DNA of 64,000 bases from Candidatus Nitronereus thalassa. Its GTDB lineage: Bacteria; Nitrospirota; Nitrospiria; Nitrospirales; UBA8639. The translations under genes and the position numbers were made by a program. The notes under the pieces are model-generated. The model had not been told where the DNA came from, did no database searches, and was given only the letters and a program-made list of their open reading frames with translations. Positions 55,510 through 64,000 of the stretch are shown here, piece by piece (within the stretch, counting starts at the first letter, position 1; every line of letters begins with the position of its first letter). The DNA lies in assembly GCF_032191465.1 (NCBI RefSeq), contig NZ_JAQOUE010000001.1:620001-684000 (forward strand). Direction: 5' to 3'.

Positions 55510-57342
55510 TTAAAATGGCAGCTTAAAACCACCGGGGAGTTTGTCTGGAAGTCCTTCAGGTAGACCTTTGGGTAGGGCATTCTTGGGCAAGCCTTGTTCG
55601 AGCAATCCTTTTAAAAGATCGTTTTCTTTGGCTAAGCGATTGGTGAGTTCGCCGCCGATGGAATCCAAACCGCCGAGTGAACCGGTCAACGCCTTGAGTG
55701 GCTCAGAGACTTTGGCTGAAATCGCCGATTGTAAATCCTTGCCAAAACTTGCCGCGAGGTTCTTCACCATTTTTCCTGCAGCCTCTTTTAAGATCCGATC
55801 AAGTTCCGATTGAATACGCACGTCATACTGTTGGACCGTTCCCGTGATTTCGGCTTGAACCGACAGCGTCGAAATATCCGAAACCGCCCCACTTAAGGCG
55901 TTGGTCAGCGGATTAGCATCCCCGGGTTTCCCGGCCACTACCTGCAGAGATGACAAATCGGTGCTGCCGATCGCTGTAATGGCTTGACCCCGAAGTTGGG
56001 CATTAACTGTCACATCAGCAACCCCATTCTTAAGGACGACAGGCCACTCGGGTTGGGTAGACAAGGCCACCGGTTGAAGTTGGTACTCCTTCGCTTGAAA
56101 TTGGATGGTATCCTGAGGTTGTTCCGGATTACGATGATCCAATGTCCCCTGAATGGTTACACTTTGAACATCCTTCAATTGTTTCCCGGCAAAGGCAAAG
56201 GTGAGGGGAAGGTCTAGAATGTGTGGCTCTGGAGTGATATTTTTGATTTGTCCCTGTATTTGACCGATATCCAAAAGGAAGGACACTTTCGCCAATCGAA
56301 TCAAAAATTCCGGCACCGGTTGATATTCGGTAAAATGGACGTCTATTCCCTCACCCCTTTCAGGTGCTGGCCGATCCTCCGTTGAAGAATCCCCAGACTC
56401 TATTCCTCCAAGATAGGGTTGGACCATTTCATACCACCCCACACCTTCCTGAAGTTTCTCTCCAATTTGTTTTCCCAATAAGGATTCCCCAAGATTCGCG
56501 AGCCCTTTGGGAGACAAGCTATATTTCTCCTTCAACCGATTCAGGTCACGCTGCGGTGCTGACTGAACCTGTGCAATACGCTGCTTAAGTAACGCAATTT
56601 TTTCGTTAAACTCTTTTCGAGCGGACTTCAGATTTTCAAGGTCTTGTTCTATTTCCTGCTTGATGGTTTTGAGTTCTTCGACACCACCAAGCACATCACC
56701 GACGCCTTTTTTGGTCGATGATCTCAACTCTTCAATGCGCTTTTGATATTTGGCGAATTCCGCTTGCCCAGGCAAAGTCTTCAGTCGTTGCTTCCACACC
56801 TCTTGTTCTCGGTGAATGTCGTTCTGAATGGTTCGGACAAGTTTTAGGGTTTCCAGATCTTCCTGCTCCAGGATCTGTTCCACATTTGGGACCTTCAGCG
56901 GAGGAAGCGTAAAAGACAATTCCTCTTGGGGTGGTCCTTCCGTCAATTTTTGACTTCGAACCTCAATAGCTCCTGATGTGGCGCGGGCCGTCCCAAACTG
57001 CACATCTTCAACAGTCATCTCAGAAATAAGGACCTTGCGCCGCAACAACTGCAGACCATCCAAGCTCATGACCAAATTGGCGATTTCCACCATATTTGTC
57101 ATGGGCTTCTCAGGATTTGTGACTTGGAAACGCGTTAGCCTTAGGCCTGCGGGAATTAACGTCAGATCCGCAGACCCAAGCTCCACTTTCGCGCCAACCG
57201 CCTTTGTTCCTTCCTCCTCAATAAGGGCTTTCACCAAACCATCCACCACCAACAGCCACAGCGCGGCAATAGCACACACTAATACGACGAAGGCACCCAA
57301 CCCCCACCAGCGAATAACGCCAGTTTTTGGCTGAGTCATCAA
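55510..57342 (-). CDS. TIGR03545-family membrane protein (AsmA-like)
   Basis: A 610-residue protein: one N-terminal transmembrane helix (about 11-33), then VKALIEEEGTKAVGAKVELGSADLTLIPAGLRLTRFQV, the start of an AsmA/DUF748-like beta-rich periplasmic part, then a long coiled coil (about 165-265) and a Gly/Pro/Lys-rich end. These features match TIGR03545, which is normally paired with TIGR03546 as here. The ATG overlaps the TIGR03546 stop by 4 nt. The role is unknown; an envelope or lipid-transport function is a guess from AsmA similarity. Confidence 0.85.
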   Translation of the reverse strand: MMTQPKTGVIRWWGLGAFVVLVCAIAALWLLVVDGLVKALIEEEGTKAVGAKVELGSADLTLIPAGLRLTRFQVTNPEKPMTNMVEIANLVMSLDGLQLLRRKVLISEMTVEDVQFGTARATSGAIEVRSQKLTEGPPQEELSFTLPPLKVPNVEQILEQEDLETLKLVRTIQNDIHREQEVWKQRLKTLPGQAEFAKYQKRIEELRSSTKKGVGDVLGGVEELKTIKQEIEQDLENLKSARKEFNEKIALLKQRIAQVQSAPQRDLNRLKEKYSLSPKGLANLGESLLGKQIGEKLQEGVGWYEMVQPYLGGIESGDSSTEDRPAPERGEGIDVHFTEYQPVPEFLIRLAKVSFLLDIGQIQGQIKNITPEPHILDLPLTFAFAGKQLKDVQSVTIQGTLDHRNPEQPQDTIQFQAKEYQLQPVALSTQPEWPVVLKNGVADVTVNAQLRGQAITAIGSTDLSSLQVVAGKPGDANPLTNALSGAVSDISTLSVQAEITGTVQQYDVRIQSELDRILKEAAGKMVKNLAASFGKDLQSAISAKVSEPLKALTGSLGGLDSIGGELTNRLAKENDLLKGLLEQGLPKNALPKGLPEGLPDKLPGGFKLPF

Positions 57343-57857
57343 TGACCTCCAAATTGTGGAAGGGATTGATACATCTGGTACACTTTGCTGGCTTTAAAAA
57401 ATTGCATCAGCCGCGTTTTTTCAACCCACGCTAATACATGCGCTCGGTACCGAAGGATGAGTACATTGGAGAGAAAGTAGAGAGGAAAAAACAATGCCAA
57501 AGAAAACACCAGACTGCCAATCACCACCGTGTTGTTAAATCTGGTGAACCGCCAAGGGGTCGAGTTATATAACGAGGTCCAAAGTCCTTCCAGTGAAGGA
57601 GCATTCAGCATTTGCATTCCGTTCCAGTGGAAAACCGGATCCAGGAGAAACGCGAATCCGGAAAATACGGCTAACCCAATTAAAAATGCCGACAGGTTGA
57701 CCCGCAAGATCAACACCAACAAAAGTACCACCAGGTTATGCACATTCCACAACGGGGTGAATCCTGCCACCATCGCGAAACAAAACCCCAGGGAAACCTG
57801 GCCTGGATTAGTTTCAGAGTTTAGCACCCTGAGTAATCGTGCAATTAGCCGCAACAT
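57339..57857 (-). CDS. TIGR03546-family membrane protein
   Basis: A 172-residue membrane protein with about four helices and the family features NSETNPGQVSLGFCFAMVAGFTPLWNVHNLVVLLLVLILRVNLSAF and FHWNGMQMLNAPSL. It also resembles DUF2062. It is the first gene of the pair with the TIGR03545 protein, with a 4-nt overlap that points to a shared complex. Confidence 0.85.
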   Translation of the reverse strand: MLRLIARLLRVLNSETNPGQVSLGFCFAMVAGFTPLWNVHNLVVLLLVLILRVNLSAFLIGLAVFSGFAFLLDPVFHWNGMQMLNAPSLEGLWTSLYNSTPWRFTRFNNTVVIGSLVFSLALFFPLYFLSNVLILRYRAHVLAWVEKTRLMQFFKASKVYQMYQSLPQFGGH

Positions 57858-58060
57858 AGTTCACTGTAATTGATCAACAATACGGGGGAGGAGTAAGGCC
57901 TTATTGCTCTCCACGATACCTTAACGTTCTGAACCAAAATGTCAAGAATTTAAGAACCATCCAAGAACTGGAGAGGCGATTTTTTCTATCATAATCCCTG
58001 CTTCCTCTGTATGTTCACCTAGCCAGAGTCTGCGCCCTCAGTTATTCTATAGAACAATTC

Positions 58061-59614
58061 ATGGATACGGCTTCCAAACAACGCTGGCAGGAATCTTTTC
58101 AGGCCTTTCTTCACCCCCGGGTCATCACCATGTTGTTTCTTGGCTTCTCAGCCGGGATTCCCATTTTACTGATTTTTTCCTCGCTCTCTCTGTGGTTACG
58201 TGAAGCAGGAGTCGAACGTTCGGCGGTCACGTTTTTTAGTTGGGCCGCATTGGGCTACTCCTTTAAGTTTGTCTGGGCGCCATTAGTTGACCAATTGCCC
58301 CTTCCCTTCCTGACACAAAAATTCGGTCGGCGACGGGGATGGATGTTGCTCGCGCAATGTTCCATTATTGCGGCTATCACAGGCATGGCCCTCATAGATC
58401 CCTCCAATGGTCCATCCAGCCTCACCTACATGGCGATTGCAGCCGTACTGCTCGGGTTTTCTTCCGCAACACAAGACATTGTGATCGATGCCTATAGAAT
58501 TGAGTCCGCAGAAATTTCACTCCAAGCCATGATGTCTTCCACATATATCGCAGGCTATCGTATCGGAATGTTGGTAGCTGGAGCCGGCGCATTGTTCCTC
58601 GCCAGCGCCTTTGGTTCGACAAAGGATACCTATGATTACCAAGCCTGGCAGGGAGCATATTTTATCATGGCTTTGGCTATGCTCGTGGGAGTGTTCACCA
58701 CACTGGCGATTCAAGAACCAATTTCTAATCGAACAGCCATCGTCTCACGATCAACGAGGGAGCATTTCGGATTTTTGTTTATGTTCGCGGTCGCTGCCAC
58801 CGGCTTTATCCTGACCTTTTATCATACGGCTGAAGTGGCAACCTCGATGACAAAAACGCTTTCCGCACGATTCGACTCATTCCCGGTAGGTGGATTTTTG
58901 GTAGAAACATTTCGACTCGGACTAGGGATCGGCATAGCCTGGCTGGCGGCCACACTGGTCATTTGGTCTGGAATTGTGAGCCAAAACATGATGCAGGAAA
59001 CCTACATCGCCCCAGCCCAAGATTTTTTAAAGCGCTATGGCCTGAGCACGGCCCTGTTACTTTTGGTATTGGTCGGGGTGTATCGCATCTCCGACATCGT
59101 GCTTGGCGTGATTGCCAATGTGTTCTACCAGGACATGGGATTCACAAAAGTGGAGATTGCGAGCGTGGTCAAAACATTTGGCTTGTTTATGACCATTGCG
59201 GGAGGGTTCTTGGGAGGAATTCTTTCGGTGAGGTATGGGGTGATCCGCATCCTCTTCCTGGGTGCGGTCCTATCTGCTGCCACCAATTTACTGTTTATGG
59301 TGTTGGCATCGATGGGACACAATCTGGAAATGCTGTACCTGGTGATTTCGGTGGATAATCTTTCAGCGGGTCTGGCGAGTGCCGCGTTTGTGGCATTCCT
59401 TTCCAGCCTCACGAATATTCAATTCACCGCGATGCAGTATGCTATTTTCAGTTCCCTGATGACGTTATTTCCGAAAATTTTAGGAGGATACTCAGGAACG
59501 ATCGTGGACGGCATCGGCTATTCAAATTTTTTCATTCTCACTGCGTTACTAGGACTTCCTGTGTTGTATTTGGTATGGCAGGCTGGAGGGTTGCTCAAAA
59601 ATCATCAGCCATGA
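58061..59614 (+). CDS. AmpG-like PAT-family permease
   Basis: A 517-residue major facilitator of the AmpG/PAT type, with about 14 helices. The N-terminal block LGFSAGIPILLIFSSLSLWLREAGVERSAVTFFSWAALGYSFKFVWAPLVDQLPLPFLTQKFGRRRGW is diagnostic, with the WAPLVD and GRRRGW motifs, and DIVIDAYRIE is the next conserved motif. AmpG imports anhydromuropeptides for murein recycling, which would fit the lytic transglycosylase gene at 2154-2918. It is monocistronic. Confidence 0.92.
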   Translation: MDTASKQRWQESFQAFLHPRVITMLFLGFSAGIPILLIFSSLSLWLREAGVERSAVTFFSWAALGYSFKFVWAPLVDQLPLPFLTQKFGRRRGWMLLAQCSIIAAITGMALIDPSNGPSSLTYMAIAAVLLGFSSATQDIVIDAYRIESAEISLQAMMSSTYIAGYRIGMLVAGAGALFLASAFGSTKDTYDYQAWQGAYFIMALAMLVGVFTTLAIQEPISNRTAIVSRSTREHFGFLFMFAVAATGFILTFYHTAEVATSMTKTLSARFDSFPVGGFLVETFRLGLGIGIAWLAATLVIWSGIVSQNMMQETYIAPAQDFLKRYGLSTALLLLVLVGVYRISDIVLGVIANVFYQDMGFTKVEIASVVKTFGLFMTIAGGFLGGILSVRYGVIRILFLGAVLSAATNLLFMVLASMGHNLEMLYLVISVDNLSAGLASAAFVAFLSSLTNIQFTAMQYAIFSSLMTLFPKILGGYSGTIVDGIGYSNFFILTALLGLPVLYLVWQAGGLLKNHQP

Positions 59615-59649
59615 CGGGTTTACTGGCAATTCGTCTACACATAGATTTC

Positions 59650-59847
59650 TCACCCGAACACCCGCAGGTGGTTGTCAGACATAACATTCTCCTGCCCAAC
59701 GACTTCCCAGTCTTGATTGGAATAAGTGATAAATAAATCGTCCGACATTTCTGAGAAAATTGGGACAAGCCAACCCTGTTCGGTGCGAACTGAATTGTTG
59801 GCTAAAGACAGAACCTTACTCGGATCGTCTCTTCGGCGAATTTTCAC
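59650..59847 (-). CDS. Small hypothetical protein
   Basis: A 65-residue frame starting at a GTG that has GGAGGAG five bases upstream, a strong ribosome-binding site. The sequence starts VKIRRRDDPSKVLSLANN and has a mixed-strand character, with no membrane helix or cysteines. I recognise no family. A Crp-type site lies about 140 bases upstream at 59986-60001. An upstream ATG frame exists but lacks a ribosome-binding site. Confidence 0.5.
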   Translation of the reverse strand: MKIRRRDDPSKVLSLANNSVRTEQGWLVPIFSEMSDDLFITYSNQDWEVVGQENVMSDNHLRVFG

Positions 59848-59985
59848 GTACTCTCCTCCCTTTGAGAGTAAAGAAATTCTACAACTGCGAAAATGAAACC
59901 GTATCACGGAAGGGGAATTTTTTAAATCCAAGAATTCTCCCCATGAGATTTAGGCCCCTTTATCTCAAATTCGGTTCGGCCACGA

Positions 59986-60001
59986 TGTGACAGAGGTCAC
60001 G
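59986..60001. promoter_or_regulatory. Crp-type site TGTGA-N6-TCACG
   Basis: A 16-bp dyad that differs at one base from the Crp consensus TGTGA-N6-TCACA. It lies in a spacer between the small gene at 59847 (leftward) and the 3' end of the FAH-family gene. It is a good candidate target for the Crp/Fnr regulator encoded at 4876-5550, whose recognition helix keeps the canonical R-E-T-V-S-R residues. Confidence 0.45.
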
Positions 60002-60144
60002 TAATTTTGTCTATCTCGCGCGATATTCAGAGAATTTCTGACTTTACGGGGAGAAAAACACGACACCCCTGAAATTGAAACTTCATTTTAGTCATCTCAC
60101 CTCAAGACCACTTGATGCTTTAGTAAAAGCCATCAGGAGAAATC

Positions 60145-60945
60145 CTATTTTTCTTCTTGGACAGGATTTCGAAGAACACCAATATCTTCAATTTCAATTT
60201 CGACCTCATCTCCGGCCTTCAGGAAAATTGGAGGATTCCTGGCAAAACCAACACCTTGAGGTGTGCCAGTCAAAATGACCGTCCCCGGCAAAAGGGTAGT
60301 CCCCTCGCTCAAAAAACTGATGAGGGTAGGAACATCAAAAATCATGTCAGACGTAGAAGAATCCTGCATCACCACTCCGTTGATTGTGGTACAAATCCTC
60401 AACTTATTGGGATTGGGAATATCCTCTGGAGTCACGAGACACGGCCCGAGGGGACAGAATGTGTCAAAAGACTTTCCCCGACACCATTGTTTTGCACCAC
60501 CCTCCTTTTGCCAGCGACGCGCACTGACATCGTTGGCACAGGTATATCCGAGAACATAATCCAGCGCTTCATTCTTTGAGACATTTTTTGCCGGCTTTTT
60601 GATGACCACTGCCAATTCACATTCGTAATCTACCTGGCCCGGCGCAATTTTTGGAATATCAATGGGCGCACCCGGATGGTTAAGAGCATTCACGGCTTTA
60701 ATAAATAATACTGGATTCTCCGGAAGCTTGGCTCCTGTTTCTTCGGCATGCTGACGGTAATTCAAACCAATGCATAAAATATTTTTTGGTTCGACCGGAG
60801 CAAGCAATTGGCTCACGACCATACGACGATTGGTCACCTCAAAGTCATGAAAAATATCCCCCTCGAGAAGATGGGCTGTTTGGTCATCAACATACTCCCC
60901 ATAGTGAACCACACCGTCAGAATCTTGAAAGCGAATGATTTTCAT
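60145..60945 (-). CDS. Fumarylacetoacetate hydrolase family protein (FAHD-like)
   Basis: A 266-residue FAH-fold enzyme: CIGLNYRQHAEETGAKLPENPVLFIKA, VDYECELAVVI with metal-binding acids, GYTCANDVSARRWQ and GTPQGVGFARNP. This is the FAHD1/FAHD2-like group, which includes acylpyruvases and oxaloacetate decarboxylases. It is 29 nt after def on the same strand. It is distinct from the FAH-family gene at 7511-8362 and need not act in tyrosine breakdown. Confidence 0.92.
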   Translation of the reverse strand: MKIIRFQDSDGVVHYGEYVDDQTAHLLEGDIFHDFEVTNRRMVVSQLLAPVEPKNILCIGLNYRQHAEETGAKLPENPVLFIKAVNALNHPGAPIDIPKIAPGQVDYECELAVVIKKPAKNVSKNEALDYVLGYTCANDVSARRWQKEGGAKQWCRGKSFDTFCPLGPCLVTPEDIPNPNKLRICTTINGVVMQDSSTSDMIFDVPTLISFLSEGTTLLPGTVILTGTPQGVGFARNPPIFLKAGDEVEIEIEDIGVLRNPVQEEK

Positions 60946-60974
60946 TGAATGTCTTTCAATCCCTCAGCACTATT

Positions 60975-61511
60975 TTACTTTTTCCAATACAGTTCATATT
61001 CTCGCAGATGGGTCAGCGTTTTCAGATCCAGCAATCGATCCAAAAATACATAACCATGTAAATGATCAATTTCATGTTGAAGAACCCGTGCAAAAAACCC
61101 TCGGGCTTCCAAAGTTACTGGTTGGCCTTTCCTGTTTAGTCCCTCCACCTTCACAGACAACCAGCGAGATACTCGACCACGAAGGTCTGGCACACTGAGG
61201 CATCCCTCCCACTGTTCATCAGTACGGTCATCATGCTCAACAATTTTGGGATTTACTACCACCGTTAATGGGACAGGCACTTGATTGGGATAGCGCGGGT
61301 TATCCGGCAAGACCTCAACGGCAATAATTTGCTGGGACACATGCACTTGTGGCGCGGCAATGCCAACGCCATGGGCATCCCGCATCGTCTCGACCAATTG
61401 GTCAATGAATTGCTGAACTGCCGACGATGCTAATTGATCAGGAGAAACCGTTACAGAATTTTCACGAATCGTTGGATGTCCCAGCCGGGCGATTTTCAGC
61501 AAGGAGGTCAT
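60975..61511 (-). CDS. def: Peptide deformylase
   Basis: Removes the formyl group from nascent N-terminal methionine. The three motifs are HGVGIAAPQV, EGCLSVPDLRG (metal-ligand cysteine) and QHEIDHLHGYVFLDRL (two metal-ligand histidines and the catalytic Glu). I start at the ATG at 61511 (MTSLLKIARLGHP); a TTG four codons upstream is possible. The usual fmt partner is missing; a FAH-family gene follows 29 nt downstream. Confidence 0.96.
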   Translation of the reverse strand: MTSLLKIARLGHPTIRENSVTVSPDQLASSAVQQFIDQLVETMRDAHGVGIAAPQVHVSQQIIAVEVLPDNPRYPNQVPVPLTVVVNPKIVEHDDRTDEQWEGCLSVPDLRGRVSRWLSVKVEGLNRKGQPVTLEARGFFARVLQHEIDHLHGYVFLDRLLDLKTLTHLREYELYWKK

Positions 61512-61706
61512 CGGCTCTTGCAACTCATAAGGTTAGGGTTGGGACAAAAGGTATATATTACCATGTCTCCATGATTTTTAAATCCCCTCCCACTCAGAAT
61601 ATTTGCATTACTCAACTCCCACTTTTGATTTTTAAAAAACTTGATGGTACAACCCCAAACATCCATAAATATCCTTTGTTACATAGTTTTTCTGAGGAGC
61701 ATTGTC

Positions 61707-61997
61707 ATGAAGTTTCTTGTGACCTACTCTATTCATCCCGACAAACGGCACCAGGCTTTGCAAGCCTTCTCTCGGATGACACAAGCCGATGACTTAGCAG
61801 ATATCGGCAAGCAAATCACCGTCATCGGGCGATGGCATATCGTAGATGGGGGAAGCGGTTTGGCCATTGTTGAGACCTCTGATGCCCAAGCCCTCGCCCG
61901 GTGGGCACTGAACTGGAATCACATAATGGATCTGGAAATGAAACCGGTCATTGATGACCAGGAAGCCCGTTCCATCGGTATCCAGAAATTTAAATAG
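61707..61997 (+). CDS. DUF3303-like small protein
   Basis: A 96-residue protein starting MKFLVTYSIHPDKRHQALQAF, with ITVIGRWHIVDGGSGLAIVET and ALARWALNWNHIMDLEMKPVID: the pattern of the ferredoxin-like, dimeric alpha-beta DUF3303 family. GAGGAG seven bases before the ATG at 61707 supports this start over longer frames. The function is unknown. It is monocistronic. Confidence 0.8.
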   Translation: MKFLVTYSIHPDKRHQALQAFSRMTQADDLADIGKQITVIGRWHIVDGGSGLAIVETSDAQALARWALNWNHIMDLEMKPVIDDQEARSIGIQKFK

Positions 61998-62100
61998 TGG
62001 GAGTGGCTACCTTCCCTATTTCGCCGAACACTTTCCTCTTCAGTCATTTCCAGATGTCCCCTCCAAATTTTTTTCCGCCTAAAAGTTAATGAACGCACTC

Positions 62101-62118
62101 CCCCTTTTACCAAAGGGG
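62101..62118 (+). other. Short hairpin upstream of trpE
   Basis: CCCCTTT-TACC-AAAGGGG forms a 7-bp stem about 75 bases before the trpE start. No T-run follows and no Trp-rich leader peptide is near, so it is not a typical attenuator. It might affect the leader RNA or be the end of the preceding transcript. Confidence 0.3.
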
Positions 62119-62190
62119 AGCTCCTGTATCATGGCCGAAAACCCATTGATTTTATTGACTTGTTTTGAACCCACATGATACCGTGCAACC

Positions 62191-63687
62191 ATGAAAAAAC
62201 CTTGTTATTCAGTGGGTTTTGACGATTTCTGCCAACTCGCCACTCAGGGAAATTTGGTCCCGGTGTATCGAGAAATTTTGGCAGACTTGGAAACCCCAGT
62301 CAGCGCCTTTTCTAAAATCAATACTGGGGATACGGCTTTTCTGTTTGAAAGCATAGAAGGCGGCGAAAACTGGGCGCGATATTCTTTTTTGGGTAGCAGT
62401 GTCACCCAGGTCATTTGGGAGGAGAAGGGAAAGCTCATGACCCAAAAGGGTCGGAAGATTCAATCTCAACCATTTGGAACCAATCCCCTGCAACATGTTC
62501 AGGAAATGCTGAAAGAATTTCAACCGGTCTCCGTTCCTGGGTTACCTCGGTTTGTCGGCGGGGCCGTGGGGTACCTGGGGTATGACGTGGTTCGCTACTT
62601 CGAGCCCATTCCCTCGCGCCCCAAGGATTCGGAATATCTGCCGTTGATGGCTTTTATGCTCACGGACACGTTGCTTGTTTTTGACAACGTCGCCCATACC
62701 ATCAAAGTCGTTGCGAATGCCCCCATTGCCTCACATGCCAAGTCGGCCCTAAAAAAAACCTATTCCGACGCAACGGCCAAGATTGAAAAAATCATTGCCA
62801 AACTAAGAAAACCTCTATCACGGTGCTCGCCGACTCACCGCTCACAGCCGGTTAAATTTACATCCAACATGACTCAGCCGACCTTTGAAAAAATGGTGCG
62901 TCGCACAAAGGAATACATCCAAGCCGGGGATATCGTCCAAGCCGTGGTGTCGCAACGGTGGAAGACTAAAATTCGGACCACCCCATTGGAGATTTACCGC
63001 GCCCTTCGGGTGATTAATCCCTCTCCGTACATGTTCTATCTACGCATCGCCGGAGTGGAATTGGTCGGATCCTCCCCTGAAATCTTGGTACGGTGTGAAG
63101 AAGACCAGATTGTGGTTCGCCCCATTGCCGGCACCCGCAAGCGCGGAGCCACTTCCTCGCAAGACCAGGCACTCGCCGAAGAACTCCTCGCCGACGAAAA
63201 GGAACGGGCTGAACATGTGATGCTCGTGGATCTAGGAAGAAATGACGTCGGGCGTGTCGCGAAATATCAAACCGTGACGCTTGATCCATTTATGACAGTC
63301 GAGCGATATTCCCATGTGATGCATATTGTCTCGCAAGTCACAGGCACTCTTCTACCCGACCATACGGCCTATGACGTGATGGAGGCGTGTTTTCCTGCGG
63401 GAACTGTTTCCGGCGCGCCGAAAATCCGTGCCATGCAAATCATTGAAGAATTGGAACCGACGAAACGTGGACCATACGCCGGAGCAGTCGGCTATTTCAG
63501 CTTTTCAGGCAACATGGATACCTGTATTAATATTCGCACGATCGTCATCAAGGGTAACCAGGCCTTTGTCCAAGCCGGTGCCGGAATCGTGGCCGACTCC
63601 GACCCAACAACCGAATATGAAGAGACGTGTAATAAAGCACGCGCGATGATGCGTGGAATCGAAATGGCCGAACAGGGGTTGGAATAG
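62191..63687 (+). CDS. trpE: Anthranilate synthase component I
   Basis: Converts chorismate and ammonia to anthranilate, the first committed step of tryptophan synthesis. A 498-residue chorismate-binding enzyme: the C-terminal half has the [52 protein letters not shown] and [22 protein letters not shown] motifs; the N-terminal part has the Trp-feedback-type region (SFLGSS). trpG follows 99 nt downstream. Confidence 0.97.
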   Translation: MKKPCYSVGFDDFCQLATQGNLVPVYREILADLETPVSAFSKINTGDTAFLFESIEGGENWARYSFLGSSVTQVIWEEKGKLMTQKGRKIQSQPFGTNPLQHVQEMLKEFQPVSVPGLPRFVGGAVGYLGYDVVRYFEPIPSRPKDSEYLPLMAFMLTDTLLVFDNVAHTIKVVANAPIASHAKSALKKTYSDATAKIEKIIAKLRKPLSRCSPTHRSQPVKFTSNMTQPTFEKMVRRTKEYIQAGDIVQAVVSQRWKTKIRTTPLEIYRALRVINPSPYMFYLRIAGVELVGSSPEILVRCEEDQIVVRPIAGTRKRGATSSQDQALAEELLADEKERAEHVMLVDLGRNDVGRVAKYQTVTLDPFMTVERYSHVMHIVSQVTGTLLPDHTAYDVMEACFPAGTVSGAPKIRAMQIIEELEPTKRGPYAGAVGYFSFSGNMDTCINIRTIVIKGNQAFVQAGAGIVADSDPTTEYEETCNKARAMMRGIEMAEQGLE

Positions 63688-63786
63688 TTTTCGCGCTACC
63701 TAATGAGTGATGGATAAAACATTTCAAAAGCATTTCTCTCTTATTGACGCGTTGCGCTTCACCCTTCACGCTTCACGGTAATAATT

Positions 63787-64000
63787 ATGTTACTCATGAT
63801 CGACAATTATGACTCCTTCACCTACAACCTGGTCCAGTACTTTGGGGAATTGGGCGCAGACATTCACGTATACAGGAATGATAAGATCTCAATTGAAGAA
63901 ATTGAGCGTTTAAATCCTGAACGCATCGTCATTTCTCCCGGCCCATGTACCCCAAAAGAAGCCGGAGTCTCGATCAAAGTCATCAAGCATTTTGCTGGGC
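63787..64000 (+). CDS. trpG: Anthranilate synthase component II, glutaminase (partial)
   Basis: The first 71 codons of a class I glutamine amidotransferase that supplies ammonia to TrpE; the gene is cut by the window end. It starts [19 protein letters not shown] and includes [16 protein letters not shown], the oxyanion-strand block typical of TrpG/PabA. The catalytic Cys and His lie beyond the window. The same protein may serve PabB in folate synthesis. Confidence 0.95.
   Translation, partial: MLLMIDNYDSFTYNLVQYFGELGADIHVYRNDKISIEEIERLNPERIVISPGPCTPKEAGVSIKVIKHFAG

Noticed and set aside
62085-62190. trp attenuator before trpE
   Set aside because: The hairpin at 62101 lacks a T-run, and the only short leader frame, MAENPLILLTCFEPT, has no tryptophan codons.

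Overview
The window is a gene-dense bacterial chromosome segment (about 50% G+C by eye) with housekeeping genes on both strands, one tRNA and no sign of an integrated phage or an intact insertion sequence. The gene set suggests a Nitrospira-like member of the Nitrospirota: a NarK-type nitrate/nitrite transporter, the TIGR03545/TIGR03546 pair, an RpoH-like sigma factor next to groES-groEL, and Na+/H+ antiporter genes as seen in marine or alkali-tolerant lineages. This placement is an inference from gene content; no rRNA or marker protein in the window settles it.

Layout. 0-6 kb: a GlgE-like GH13 enzyme with a molybdopterin-fold protein, a lytic transglycosylase, proA, a Crp/Fnr regulator and tRNA-Phe(GAA). 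6.3-13.6 kb: a tightly coupled operon that takes 4-hydroxyphenylpyruvate through homogentisate to fumarate and acetoacetate and on to acetyl-CoA (hpd, FAH-family hydrolase, hmgA, flavin reductase-like protein, thiolase, acetoacetyl-CoA synthetase). 13.7-17.9 kb: a heme-oxygenase-fold diiron-type protein, a hypothetical gene, a sugar-nucleotide epimerase, and a 1.2 kb gene-free stretch holding an 11-bp-phased operator array and strong hairpins. 17.9-23.9 kb: a leftward purine/riboflavin cluster (narK-type transporter, ribBA, ribH, nusB, purB, purS, purQ). 24.2-27.6 kb: rpoH-like, groES, groEL. 27.7-35.2 kb: a Cys-rich secreted protein, queG, mutS2, two hypotheticals and a CorC/CNNM protein. 35.2-40.3 kb: a leftward MoxR-type AAA ATPase, a TraB/ChaN-like (DUF5682-like) protein and ligA.

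40.5-47.2 kb: a LysM lipoprotein, a RluD-like pseudouridine synthase, a cupin, a PRMT-like methyltransferase, kynU and kynA (tryptophan to anthranilate) and an RmlD-like reductase. 47.4-51.6 kb: a frameshifted Gly/Cys-rich protein gene, an NhaD/ArsB-type transporter coupled to a CBS protein, and a CPA2 antiporter. 51.8-55.4 kb: an AT-rich accessory patch with a YajD-type HNH protein and a 989-residue HD plus HSP90-like ATPase protein, the strongest candidate for an uncharacterised conflict or stress system. 55.5-64 kb: the TIGR03545/TIGR03546 membrane pair, an AmpG-like permease, a second FAH-family hydrolase with peptide deformylase, a DUF3303 protein, trpE and the start of trpG.

Taken together, the window combines biosynthesis (purine, riboflavin, proline, tryptophan) with catabolism of tyrosine and tryptophan. 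Both catabolic routes lack one expected enzyme here: maleylacetoacetate isomerase for tyrosine and kynurenine formamidase for tryptophan. The kynurenine branch yields anthranilate, the same compound that TrpEG makes.
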